This document shows positions 43,476-54,371 of a stretch of DNA of 64,000 bases, piece after piece; position 1 is the first letter of the stretch; each line of letters begins with the position of its first letter. The translations under genes were made by a program, and so were the position numbers. This DNA is from Pseudopithomyces maydicus (lineage: Eukaryota; Ascomycota; Dothideomycetes; Pleosporales; Didymosphaeriaceae): NCBI GenBank assembly GCA_026873275.1, contig JANTUC010000001.1, forward strand, positions 806,001 to 870,000, in the 5' to 3' direction. A model generated the notes under the pieces. The model searched no databases, was not told the origin of the DNA, and worked only from the letters and a program-made list of their open reading frames with translations.

Positions 43476-46400
43476 ATGGCGGGCCAGAGTAATGGCCGGG
43501 CAAAGAAGCCCAACAAGCCCACGTCCAACGGGAAATTGAACGGCCATCTCAACGGCCACCTCAACGGTCATGCCGACAAGGCCAAGACAGCCCCCGCCGC
43601 GCGAGCCCACAAACCGAGAAAGACGTGGACAGCCAGCTTGACCAGTGCTGTTGGGAGGTATGTTGTCTCCCACATAACATCGGCTGTATTCCACCATCGC
43701 TTATCGCTCGCGCAACCCCGTTTCTCTGTCTGCCATCCGTCCCAGCAAAGCTGACCATCGATAGACTGATATCCTGGTATCTCATCATTACCTTCCTCTT
43801 CAGATGTCCTTCCTCCCTACTGCAACTATCCGATGCCTCCCCCAAAGTCTGCAAACCGTACCTCCACACCCGCGCCTACGCTGCCCCATATCTAGACCCC
43901 TACTACGACACTTACGTGGCACCGCAGGTTGACAAGGTCAGACCATATGTACAATCCTTTGATGAACGTGTATATACTCCCGTGTCTACCTTCACAAAGA
44001 ATCAGTATGCTGCCTATGGTGCCCATCGCGTCGAACAAGCTCAGAAGTATGCTCAAGCCGAATGGGCAAGAACCGCACGTCCGCAGATTCAAAACATCCA
44101 AGATAAGGCCTATGCTCAATACCAACAGCACTTGGGTCCTCACGTGAAGACGGCGTCCGATGTCCTCAACCCCTACCTCGACCAGACAAAGGCTAGTCTC
44201 ATCGAAATCTACCATTTGAGTGTCCTTCCCACCTACGAGGCCATTCTACCCTACGCGCACCAGGGTTATGTCCAAGGGCACCGCGTCACTACACGCGTAA
44301 TTTTCCCTGCTGTTCAATCTGGCAGGGATGCCGCCTGGAAATTCATTTCCCGGACATTCTGGCCATATGTGCGGGTGCTCTATGGTGACAACGTCGAGCC
44401 TCAGTTGGTGCGCATTCGCGAAAGGCTTGGAAGATACAAGGATCAACAAAAGATCGAGTCGGCCGTTGAGGCCGTCGAATCTTCGTCGTAAGTGCTTGCC
44501 AACCTATCCTTGTGTGCCTTTCGCTGAATTCTTACCAGGGCCACCTTGTCCGAGTCCGAAACAATCACTTCTGCCGCCGCCACTTCTTCCAGCATATCTT
44601 CATCTATAAGTGCTACCACCGAATCAGCCAAGTCAGGTTGGGGCGTGCTCGACGATTTTTTGGTGCCGAATCAGGTGCAACACCAGCTGGAGTTGATGTC
44701 GAGACAAAAACGCCCACACAGCCGGAGCAACCCAAGCTCACCGGTGCTGAGCTTCGGGAGAAGCTTAACCAAGATCTCCGGGAATGGCAGACTAAATTTG
44801 CAACTGCTGCCGATAAAGGTGCAGAAGATTTGGACACCCGAGTTACCGACATTACGAAGCGCCAGATTGAGAACGGGGTGCGGGGGCATGGCGCTGCTCT
44901 GATTGTACAGTTGGAGGAGACTGCGGAATCGACCGTAGACTCGTTGAAGAAGTTCATCCAGCAATCCGTCAAATCGCTGCCCGAGGATGCCACGGATGAG
45001 CAATTGGAGCAAATTTACGACCAATGTGTTGCAAAGACACGTGCGCTTGGACTGGCTGTCAAGGAGAAGTCCCAAGCAGTGAGGAATTGGAAAGCAGCAT
45101 ATGACCAAGAAACAGATAATCTTGTCCGAGCCGCTGTTGCAAGCACGGTGGAAGTTCTTGACAAGATTCACGGACTAGGCCTCCAAGAGGTTGGCATGCG
45201 TTGGGCCTGGACCGATGGTGTCGAATACACGGATTGGAAAAACTACCACAAGCTGCGAGACACTCTGAGCGAATGGCAAGCAGAGGTCGAAGCTGTCGGA
45301 GCCAAACATGATGGCCTGAAGGATGCGCATGAAGAGGCTGCGAAGCTCGAGGATAAGGCCATGTCAATTGCATCCGCCATGGTCAGTGAACTTGTGCGCC
45401 TCAAGGATGTATCCAAGTGGAAAATATGGGCAGGCGACGCCAGCGCCGATTTTTCGGACAAGAAGGTACCGGTCAGGGCTTACAAGGCCGCGCAACAAGT
45501 CATCGAAAATGTGCAAGATGCTTCTTCACAAGCTTCTGAGGCCATCCTTGGTTCATCGACGCCCGTCAGTGAGAGCATAGCATCTGCTGTCAAGCATTCT
45601 GCTTCCAGCATCTCATCGCAAATCTCGGAGAATATTGTAGGGTCGGAGACACCCGCCGCTGAAAGCCTCGCTTCCGCAGCTAAAGAATCTGCCGGTGATG
45701 TCTCCTCAAAGATTTCCGAGGTTGTCGTCGGTTCCGAAACACCAGCTACTGAAAGTTTTGCCTCGGCTGTAAAATCCGGCGTTTCCAAAGCTTCCTCGAG
45801 AGCTTCAGAGGCTGCCGCCGCAGGCCAAGACAAGATCGGCAGTGGAGCTTCGAACGTGGCGGAAAACATTGAGAGCGCAACGGACGCAGCAAAGAAAAAC
45901 GCCGAAGAGGTCCTGTCTGCAGCCTCCGAGGCACCTAAAAAGGTCTGGGGCGGAGCCAATGCTCAGGTCCTTGCAGAAGCCAAGCAGATCATTTTTGATG
46001 ATGTTATTGATGATGATGATGACGAAGAAACTTATTCTGAGAAATTGCAGGATCTCGTAGCGGACGCTGGAGACAGGGCCTCTGATCTGAGCCGAGTTGT
46101 CAGTCAGGCTCTGTTAGGGCCAACCAAGACACAGGGTTCTGCTGAATCTGTTACATCGCTCGCCAGCGAGCAGTATGCGAAGGCTATTGCTGCCGCGTCA
46201 AGCGTACTTTACGGTACACAGCAATCATCACTAGAGAGCGCTTCTAGCATTGCAGCGGAAAAGTTTGCCTCGGCTGTCACTGCGTAAGATCATCCGTCCT
46301 GATCTTGTAGGTCTTTGTGCTAAATCATAACAGAGCGTCTTACGCCATCTATGGCACTCCTACGCCCACCGCAGTCATCCAGACCATTCGCATTGGTGCT

Positions 46401-48056
46401 AGCTCCCGCTATAATGAAGCTGTCAGCCTCGCCAGCGAACAGTTCGAAAATGCCAAATCGCAACTATCCGTCTTAGTATCTGGTACGACAAAGCCTGTGC
46501 ACGAGACCATGCTCGCAATGATTGAAAAGGCATACTCCGATTCGCTAGCAGTTGCTAGCGAACGTTTGGACGTTGCTCTCCAATACACCGAATCTGTAAA
46601 GAGCTATGCTGCTGGGCCTACGCAGGGTTATTTCGAGTCGGTTTCTTCAATTGCCTCCTCACGACTCGCCGAGGGGCTGAGCCAGGCGTCTGCTCAATTT
46701 TCCTCTCAGCCTACCGATTCCCCAGTTCTCGAAGGCGCACGTCGGCAGTATTACGAGGCGATTGGATTGGCGCATGTCCGTTATTCTGAGTTTTTAGGCG
46801 CTGCTTCTAGTGCTGTATATGGACCTGAACAGGGTGCTGCGGCATCGCTTGCCTCAGTAGCTTCGGCTTCTGTTGCTTCGTTGGCGTCTCAAGCCAGCTC
46901 TGGCATTGTCGGAAGCGAGACACCTTGGGCTCAATCGGTCGCATCAGAAGTATCCGACTCTGCACAGTCATATGCGTCTTATGTATCTGGCTCTGCCGAG
47001 TCAGTTGCAGGAAAAGCTCAAGAAGTCGCCGAATCGTTGGCTTCACAGGTCAGCTCAGGAGTCATTGGGTCGGAGACTCCTTGGACTGAATCTGTCGCCT
47101 CCCAAGCGAGTCAGAATTGGGAAGCTTTGATTGCCAAGGCCAGCGAACAGGTGTACGGCGCACCTACACCTTGGGCGGAATCTGTTTACTCTCAAGCCGG
47201 TGCCTATGCCGCACAAGCTACCGCACAGGCTGTCGAGCAAGCCGCTGCTGTCCAGGCTCTCATCTCGGAGTTGGTTATCGGGAAAGAGCCAGACTTCACA
47301 GAGAGTGTGATGGCGCGCTTTTCTTCGGCGTATTACACCGGCCTTCCAGCGGCCGTGCATTCAGTCAACTCTTTCGCCTCGGAGAACTATGAAGCGGCCA
47401 GCTCGTACGCAGGTGAAAGTTTCGAGGCTGCCACGGAATATGCCGCCGAAGCCTACGCGTCGGCCTCTTCGGTAGTCAGCTCAGTCTTCACACCTCCACC
47501 CGCCATCGAGACCATTCTCGCACAAGCCAACGATCAGTTGAGTGCTGCGGTGGAGAGCGCGTCCGTTGCGGTATATGGCACGGAGAAAGGTACCGTGGAG
47601 CAAGCCAGCGAGTCGGTGGCCAGTGCATACGCCTCGGTCCAGTCCAAGGCTAGTGAAGCCATGTATGGAACTGCGCAGGCATCCTACGACTTGGCTGCTG
47701 TGGCCTCGAGCGCCCAAGCGGCCATCAGCGAAGCCATCTTTGGCACCCCCTCAACGGCGGGCTACGCGGTGTCTGCTTCGAGCGGTGCAGCAGCAGCAGC
47801 TAGCGTGTACAGCTCGGTTGCCTCTGTGGCAAGTGAGAAGGCAGCCAACGCTGCAGCCGCGGCCAGCAGCGCAGTGTACGGCCCAGAGCAGGGCGCGGTG
47901 GAGAGTGCGGGTGCCAGACTTGCTTCTGCCATGGAGGCTGCGAACTCACGCATCAGTGAGCTCTATGCCGCTGCGGCGAGCAACGCGGAGGCGGCGGCCA
48001 GCAGCGCAAGCAGTGTCGCGGCCGAGGTAACGAAGCGCGTCAAGGATGAGTTGTAG
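43476..48056 (+). CDS. Giant Ala/Ser-rich repeat protein (Hoxa13-like), N-terminal anchor, C-terminal KDEL
   Basis: Exons 43476-43657, 43765-44487, 44539-46283 and 46334-48056. A basic Asn/Lys-rich head is followed by one hydrophobic segment (LISWYLIITFLF, about residues 62-75). A region similar to fungal proteins mis-named 'transcription factor Hoxa13' follows (KPYLHTRAYAAPYLDPYYDT; WGVLDDFFGAESGATPA). The rest is amphipathic Ala/Ser/Glu helical repeat sequence with about 18 copies of a motif centred on [VIL]-[YVL]-G-[STP]-x-x-x (GSETPWAQSV, VYGPEQGA, VYGTEKGT). Three units at 45526-45795 are exactly 30 residues long. The protein ends TKRVKDEL. The T6 run at 44656-44661 must be T7 to join DDFFGAES; then the length is 1457 aa. 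A basic head before the anchor suggests a cytosolic N-terminus and luminal C-terminus, matching the KDEL. A homeobox is absent. Confidence 0.8.
45526..45795 (+). repeat. Three tandem 90-bp coding repeats (30 aa)
   Basis: Units start at 45526, 45616 and 45706. Each encodes S-x-x-S-E-x-[IV]-[LV]-G-S-[SE]-T-P-x-x-E-S-x-A-S-A followed by nine more residues. DNA identity is lower than protein identity, so selection on the protein has kept the period. Confidence 0.85.
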
Positions 48057-48779
48057 ACTCGCTGCATCGTAACGACCCACTGCTCGGTTGAGCGCGTCCC
48101 AGTCACATGGGCAAGGCGGCCGACGAATGCGCCAACATGACATGGCTCTGCTGAGGCATGGTATCGAACGACCAAACGATATAACCTTCCTTAGACCCCC
48201 GATGTCCACCAAAGTAACAACAAGGCATCCTTCCCGACGTCGATCCGACGGATCCACTCGCACTGAGATTCTTACTGTTGCGGGATTCCCTACGTAGTCA
48301 ATCCATTTCAGCAGGACTGGGCTGGACACGAGAGAACGATAATGCAGTGTATGATTTAGTATATGTTAGTTTATTTCTTTGTCTAGGTAGTCTAGCGTAG
48401 CGTATCTGGGCAGTGAATATACCCTTTCTACTTGCACTTGATTCCTGGAGGTGCCCAGGTGTGGGTGGTGCCCAGGTGGCTGGGGAGGTGGTATGTGCGT
48501 CGCCCCAGCGATGGCGTGTTTACCCAAGTGCGTCACTTCCCCAACCACCCCAACCACCGCAAAACGGCTGCCAGCCACACCAGAGAAGAAGAAGAGAAGT
48601 CCGAGGGGCGCAACAGCTCCACAACCCCATCCATACTCCTTACATCGCTACAGACCACACCTGACTGTTTTGCCAGTTGACCCATCGAACCGTTTGACCC
48701 TCGTTGCTCGTTGCTCGCTGCTCGCTGCACGCTGCACCTTCCTACCTGACGCGTCGCCCGCCGCGAGCAGTGGCCCGCC
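48057..48779. other. Intergenic, no gene seen
   Basis: A 723-bp gap between two plus-strand genes. The right part is the probable leader of the next gene, with a GCTCGCTGCTCGCTGCACGC repeat close to its start. Confidence 0.6.
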
Positions 48780-50375
48780 ATGGCGCCCTCACCGCTCACC
48801 ATCGCCTCCAACCTGGCTGGCTTCTCGCCCATGGCCATTCACGACATCCACCGTGCGAAGCGTGACAACTCAAACAGAATCGACCCGGCCGCCGGCGCCA
48901 AGGACCCGCGTGCTTACAACAACGTGTGGTTCCAGGCCCTGTTTGCCCTCATCGGCGTGGGTATGGTCGTAGGGGCACTGTGGTTCTTCTTCTGGGCAAA
49001 GAACGGCGGCTTCAAATGGCACGACAACGACTGGGAGGACTACAAGTCTACCGTGCTCCGCCGCAAAGGCCCGGACGGGAAGACCCTATCCAATGCCACC
49101 AAGAGCACCAAGCTGGGTGGCGGCAGTGTCGTGCACGGCGGTAGCTACGGTGCTCCGACCAGCGTGGGATACACAGACGAGACGGGCACCACGGTCAGTG
49201 ACATGCGCGAAGTTGAGGAGGGCAAGGGCCGTCATCACTTCGGTATCCGCGGAGGAGACGCCGAGAAGAAGAAAAAGAAGAAACGCCACGAGCATGACAA
49301 CGACTACAAGGATCCCGAACTACGCGCCTACCGCGATGAACGCCCCGCTCGTGTTGGCGGTCTCAACCGCCAGGCCGATGGCATGTACACCGACTATTCT
49401 GCTACTGGTACCGAGCCCAGTGAATTGGGTTCCAACGTCTCCAGCCGCCCGCTCGTCAAGGACAAGAAATCCGACAAGGAAAGAAAGAAGGAAAAGGAAA
49501 AGGAAGCCAAAGCCAAGGAACAACGTGCGAAGGAGCGCTTCCGAAAGGCCAAACTCGCTGAAAAGGAAGCCGCTAAGACCGCTGCTGCTGAAGCCAAAGC
49601 CCAGAAGGAAGCCGAAAAGACCGCTGCAAAGAAGGAGAAAGCGGAGCAGAAGAAGGCAAAGAAAACCAAGTCTGAAGCTGCTCCCTCCGAATTTGGTGGT
49701 CCTGCCATGACTGAATACACGGCTCCTGAAAGCGAATACACGCGTGCCGCTCCCAAATCAGCCTACACTGCACCCGAAAGCGAATACACGCGCGCCGGAC
49801 CCAAGACCGAATACACCGCTCCCTCAGAAGCTCCTGCCCCAGCAAAGTCTTCCAGCCGTCGTGCTCCTCCTTCCGCTGCCTACTCGTTTGTGACTGGCGA
49901 CGACCGTACCGAGTATACAGGTACCTACAGCGACGCTACCAAGTCGCGCGCTGCTCCTTCCGAAGCCCAAGAATCCTCATACTACTCCGACTACCGTCCT
50001 AATGCTGAGCGAAGTCGCGCCTCGCGCTCTCAATCCCGGCCCCGTAAGGAGTCTCGCTCGCGTCCATCCTCCCAGGCTCCTCGCAGCAACTCCCAATCGC
50101 CTCGCAAGCAACACCGCTCTTCTCGTCCCGGTCGTTCCAATGAGTCAGACATTTTTACTGCGGCTAACGGTGAGCCGCGTGGTACCGTTTCGTACCCTTG
50201 CCACATTCCTGGCTTGAGCACTGCCGGTAGCGTATCTCCCTATGACAGCGTGAGCCAGGCCGGTGCACCTAGGCCACCGAGGACCGAGCGTGGTGGTAGG
50301 GACGTTATGGCTGGCTACCGTCGCGGGGGCGTCAGGACTGTGAGGCGCGATTCGCTGAGCGATAGCGACGCTTAG
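48780..50375 (+). CDS. Single-pass membrane protein with Lys-rich coiled coil, unknown
   Basis: An intronless 531-aa frame, MAPSPLTIASNLAGFSPMAI to RRDSLSDSDA. One hydrophobic segment, FQALFALIGVGMVVGALWFF, lies near residues 51-70, followed by FWAKNGGFKWHDNDWEDYKS. Residues about 230-315 are a Lys/Glu/Ala-rich stretch (KKSDKERKKEKEKEAKAKEQ...) expected to be a long helix or coiled coil. Then come repeats of EYTAPESEYTRAAPKSAYTA type, and a Ser/Arg-rich tail (SRASRSQSRPRKESRSRPSS). There is no signal peptide. The arrangement implies a membrane-anchored protein with a large charged cytoplasmic domain. I do not recognise a named family; homologues in related fungi are likely because the segment around the membrane anchor looks constrained. 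Confidence 0.7.
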   Translation: MAPSPLTIASNLAGFSPMAIHDIHRAKRDNSNRIDPAAGAKDPRAYNNVWFQALFALIGVGMVVGALWFFFWAKNGGFKWHDNDWEDYKSTVLRRKGPDGKTLSNATKSTKLGGGSVVHGGSYGAPTSVGYTDETGTTVSDMREVEEGKGRHHFGIRGGDAEKKKKKKRHEHDNDYKDPELRAYRDERPARVGGLNRQADGMYTDYSATGTEPSELGSNVSSRPLVKDKKSDKERKKEKEKEAKAKEQRAKERFRKAKLAEKEAAKTAAAEAKAQKEAEKTAAKKEKAEQKKAKKTKSEAAPSEFGGPAMTEYTAPESEYTRAAPKSAYTAPESEYTRAGPKTEYTAPSEAPAPAKSSSRRAPPSAAYSFVTGDDRTEYTGTYSDATKSRAAPSEAQESSYYSDYRPNAERSRASRSQSRPRKESRSRPSSQAPRSNSQSPRKQHRSSRPGRSNESDIFTAANGEPRGTVSYPCHIPGLSTAGSVSPYDSVSQAGAPRPPRTERGGRDVMAGYRRGGVRTVRRDSLSDSDA

Positions 50376-51155
50376 AGAATGAGCTTGGAGTGGCATATTA
50401 CGGCGTTTGGGATACATCAAAGCGATTGACGGATTGAGCGAGCAACGACACTGAGACTGATTTGTGCACATCATATGTGCAGTGTATAATGATACCTAGT
50501 GACGGGTTACGATACCAAGAGCGAGACTGCTTTGTCGATGGGAATTGGAATGGATTGTTTCGCGCGTGGGATAACGGACTGTATGTAGGCACAATACACA
50601 CTCAATGAAATGGATCAACGACAGAAACATATTCTTTTGAACATGCATAGTGTGAATAATGATCCATGTCAATATATCTTCGAGGAAATACTAGTACAAG
50701 ACTCTTGCACATGGATTTTACTTTTGAGTCTGCAGTTGGTCCATGCAAACGGAATGTTTCAACCCATTCAATCACACGGGGCCACCACACGTAGATGCCT
50801 AATTATTTTACACCGGTCTCAATTTCTCGTAAACAAATTGCCCACTCAGTCTCTTCCGGCCTAACACCCAGCTACTCACCACACGCACGCCATACGCCAT
50901 CACCAGCACTCGGTCTCTTCCAACCTCGCCCAACTACTCGACCATCTACCAGTACGCTGCCGCCTTAACCATCTGTACGTCTTCGTAGCCCTCGGATTGT
51001 TTTTCTCGTGTTTGGTCTATTGCCTTGGTGCCTCTTTTAAATGAAGCTGGTGTTGGCATGAATGAATGACTGATTCAGCTTCTATTCACCTTTAGCAAAC
51101 CATACGGCATTATCAACACTCAATCCACTCCAAAAAAGCCGGTACCTGCCAAGAC
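50376..51155. other. Intergenic, no gene seen
   Basis: A 780-bp gap between plus-strand genes. Short frames carry no motif. The right half should include the promoter of the 92-aa gene. Confidence 0.6.
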
Positions 51156-51434
51156 ATGTTCCCTCGTAAAGCCCTCACGCCGACCTCATCCTATTATCTG
51201 AAGGTCACAGATCAGAACGGCGCCGAGTATTTCCTCCCCATCTCGGACGAGTCCAAAACTGTGGCCTACGCCAAGGACCTCCTACGTAAGCTGACGCGCC
51301 TTTATGCGGACAAGTTGGAGGTGAAGGAGGGTGAGGAGTGGCGGGAGCTTGATGACATGAAGACGTTGGTGGAAGAGGGGGTCGGAGAAGACTCCATTGT
51401 CAAGGTTCATCTTTATCCGGAAGGTGGAAAGTAA
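51156..51434 (+). CDS. Small orphan protein, 92 aa
   Basis: A single-exon frame, MFPRKALTPTSSYYLKVTDQ to VKVHLYPEGGK. The alternation of strand-like segments (YYLKVTDQNGAEYFLPI; SIVKVHLYPEGGK) around a central amphipathic helix (YAKDLLRKLTRLYADKLEV) and an acidic loop (EEWRELDDMKTLVEEG) is what a small alpha/beta, possibly ubiquitin-like, fold would show. The C-terminal Gly-Gly-Lys is suggestive but proves nothing. There is no signal peptide or Cys. I do not recognise the family. It converges with the secreted protein gene 264 bp away. Confidence 0.5.
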   Translation: MFPRKALTPTSSYYLKVTDQNGAEYFLPISDESKTVAYAKDLLRKLTRLYADKLEVKEGEEWRELDDMKTLVEEGVGEDSIVKVHLYPEGGK

Positions 51435-51697
51435 AGCAGGGAACCGGAGCATGCAAAATCGGCATGAGCATACCAAAATGAGTGTGCCGTGAGCTACCGC
51501 CACTGACGGTTGGAAATGTCCCTGCTTGGAAGTCATGCATTTGCATTCAAGTACTACCTAGATCTTCCTTCAACGCGGGGGATAAAATAGATCAGGCCTT
51601 CAACATTTCCATGAAAAGAGCGACAAGAAGTAAAGGGTTCTCGTTCTGTGCACCCCATCCACACCGCATGCACAGAACACATCAGTCCGCATCCCCC

Positions 51698-52810
51698 TCA
51701 CCCATCATAGCTCGTCTCCGCCTTCTGGATACTCTTTTTCAGCTCTCCGCTTTTCTGCTTGGTGCACTCGCTCTTATTCGGCACCACATCCACAAGCGTC
51801 ACCGCAAGCGTATCTACAACACCCTCGAGCTTCCGCAACGCAGCAGCAATCGGTTTCCCCACGAAACCCTGCGTCGCCCTCGTCACCAGCTCTCCCCTAC
51901 CCGCTACCATACCAACGTCACTGCGCTTGGTGGGACCCCTCTCCAGCAGCCCCGAACGCCCGATAAGTATAGAAAGCAATTCCTGGTGAACTCTTACAAA
52001 CTCCAACCAGGCTAGCACGATAGTATCTGCGCTGCAATCCGGTGGGAGAGGTGGGAACGACTGGAAGGTAGGAAACGCAAGTGATATCGTCAGCGTGATC
52101 CTTCCCAGCCCATTCGAAACTTCAAGGATGGGGTTACTCGGTAACAAGGAAGCATCTGCCTCGTCTCTCGCCGCCAACGACGGCCGTGGAGGAAGTCCCG
52201 ATACAGGTTCCCCGATCTTCCTCGCTGGAAACTGCAAGATCAAGGACAGTTGCGTGACCTCGTTAATGGCATCGATGATGGTCTCCGCAGCGCGAGAAAT
52301 CAACCCCGTGCATCCCTTGCTGGGGCACGCGGTCGGCGTGGAAGTGGGCTCATTGCTAGCTGTCGTCAGGTCGGGTGCGGCGAGGGTCCCGCAGACGCCG
52401 GGAAGCGGTTCTACAACGATGACCTCGGTGCCGTTGCCGGGAGGCGTGTCGTAGTAAGTTATGGTTGTGGGTTCGGCCTGTGGGACGACGGGGATGGTCT
52501 TTGTGACACCGGGGGAGAAGGTGTCTATGGGGATGCCGACAATGACGATGGCGGGGACGATCTCGCCATTGGCTTTGGTACAGGCGGCTACGGTGGTGGC
52601 CGTGGAGGCAGCAGGACTGGGCAGAGGAACGGTTATGGTGGTGGTGATATCTTCGAGACCCTGGGAGGTAGAGAGGGGAATTGGGACACCGGGGAGGGAT
52701 ATTGAAGTTAGAGTCGTTGTGACCGTTGGAGACAGTGTACTGCCATTCCGACGGACGACTTTGGCATCGATGACCGAAGTCAGGAGGAAAGAAATGATGA
52801 TTGAATACAT
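51698..52810 (-). CDS. Secreted protein, Thr/Pro-rich N-terminal half, unknown
   Basis: A single-exon frame of 370 aa. The N-terminus MYSIIISFLLTSVIDAKVVR has a signal peptide followed by an Arg-Arg that could be a Kex2-type cleavage site. Residues about 25-150 are rich in Thr, Pro, Val and Ile (TVTTTLTSISLPG; PTTITYYDTPPGNGTEVIVV), with a Cys-containing segment CPSKGCTGLISRAAETIIDA around residue 165. The C-terminal half is Leu-rich and helical (AWLEFVRVHQELLSILIGRS), ending Lys-rich. There is no membrane anchor. Family not recognised; a secreted or wall-associated role is inferred only from the signal peptide and composition. Confidence 0.65.
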   Translation of the reverse strand: MYSIIISFLLTSVIDAKVVRRNGSTLSPTVTTTLTSISLPGVPIPLSTSQGLEDITTTITVPLPSPAASTATTVAACTKANGEIVPAIVIVGIPIDTFSPGVTKTIPVVPQAEPTTITYYDTPPGNGTEVIVVEPLPGVCGTLAAPDLTTASNEPTSTPTACPSKGCTGLISRAAETIIDAINEVTQLSLILQFPARKIGEPVSGLPPRPSLAARDEADASLLPSNPILEVSNGLGRITLTISLAFPTFQSFPPLPPDCSADTIVLAWLEFVRVHQELLSILIGRSGLLERGPTKRSDVGMVAGRGELVTRATQGFVGKPIAAALRKLEGVVDTLAVTLVDVVPNKSECTKQKSGELKKSIQKAETSYDG

Positions 52811-54371
52811 GGAGGTGATTTTCTCACAATCTTGATCTTGTTATAATTGTTTCTGCTCACGATGAATTGAAACCGATGGAAGTTGCTAGTTCTTATATAA
52901 TTGAAAGGTATGGGTTTACAAGTCCAGCCCCACCATTCGGGTTGCAAAATGTCACAAGGGATACCTGCATTATACCACCCCAATAAGATGGTGACTGCTC
53001 AATAAAATCAATCAGACTTTTGTGGCTCGTCGCACAAGATACAAACATCATGGCTGTTTAAAGAATTTGAAGTTATGCGCGATTGTGCTTTTCCATGACG
53101 AAAGTACCTGGAGGGTTTAGGACCAAGGCTCATTGAAAGTTGATGGGAATTTGCGCATGGTACTATGCCTATTCCCTTGAGCCTTTTAGGTAAGAAAGAC
53201 CTTGAATTCAACGCTGACCATTGCCTAGCAGTTCAAGGGAATGCCGCAAACTTGGCACATATACTACACGTACGCAAAGGATGTGAAACTGTTGTAAATG
53301 CGAAGAAATACAACACTACGAAGCGAATACGAAAGGACAGAATGTCTAGAAGGTACAAGGTCAGTTGCACCCGTGATAAGGTGACGAACGGGATGTCCGG
53401 TTTCCGCCGTGTTGCAACCTCTCACTAGTGATACCTGAGGTCATGCGGCTGTTACCTTGCAGGTGGCCGAGGTCTCGAGGTCTTGAGGCTCTGTCGCTGA
53501 CACTATTTAATGGTAGTTATAATCATAACCATCATGGATTCTCGATCATCGGGCGGTCAAGCCATTGAAGTTGATCAGATTTTTGTACTACAAGTGTTCA
53601 GTAAAGTCCCGATGACATCGAAAAATAATTTGTATTCCACAACCGGTAGTACGAAGGAGCGAGACTCCTTTTCGAGATCAATGGCACCTAAAGGCAAACA
53701 GATTTTGATTTAATATACGTGTCATTATATGCCTACATCCCTGATTGTCTTGTACTGCCAGCATTAACGTTTTCAGCATGTCATATCTGCTCTACAATGT
53801 ACTAGCAATCTTGCTACTGGATCTTCGGACTTCAATTAGCTATATGGGAATGCAGAATACATCCGAACGGGGATGAATTTTCAGAGGTGTTATAGATTTT
53901 GGAACTACCAGGCACTTTTAGGTATTGATCGACCCTCACATGGGGACAGAGTTGTTAGTTCCCTCGAACGGCAGGAGTCCTTGATTTTCGTTGTGCTCTA
54001 GCAGCGAAATGGAGCCTCGAGTTACAATATGTAATCTGGTAACCCTAGGCCATTACACCAGGGCAATCATGCCCCAGATTCGGGACTCTTGTACACTTTG
54101 TGTTGAGATACGTAGTGAATTTTGAATTAGCAAGCACCCAGTACTACGGCACCGGAAGAACACAGAGGTTTATCGAAAAAGTTGGAAAACATTGGAAAGA
54201 GAAGGTGTATCAAAATTTTCAGCTATAGTAGCTGTATCGAAAAGACCTTGTCCAGCCTTAGAGGTATACCGTTTCCCATCCCTGTTCCGCATGAAGAATC
54301 CGTAGAAGTCGTAAATCTAGAGCACAAGTAAAAGAGAACAGAAAAGAAAAAAAAATTAGAAATCTGCAGGA
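52811..54371. other. 1.6-kb AT-rich intergenic region, no gene seen
   Basis: Only short frames with no motif. It separates the starts of the secreted protein gene from the 3' end of the annexin gene. Composition is more AT-rich than the coding flanks. I saw no repeat or transposon end. Confidence 0.55.

Noticed and set aside
43476..48056. Homeobox transcription factor, as homologues are named
   Set aside because: No homeodomain helix or WF.N motif is present; the protein is an Ala/Ser repeat with a membrane anchor.
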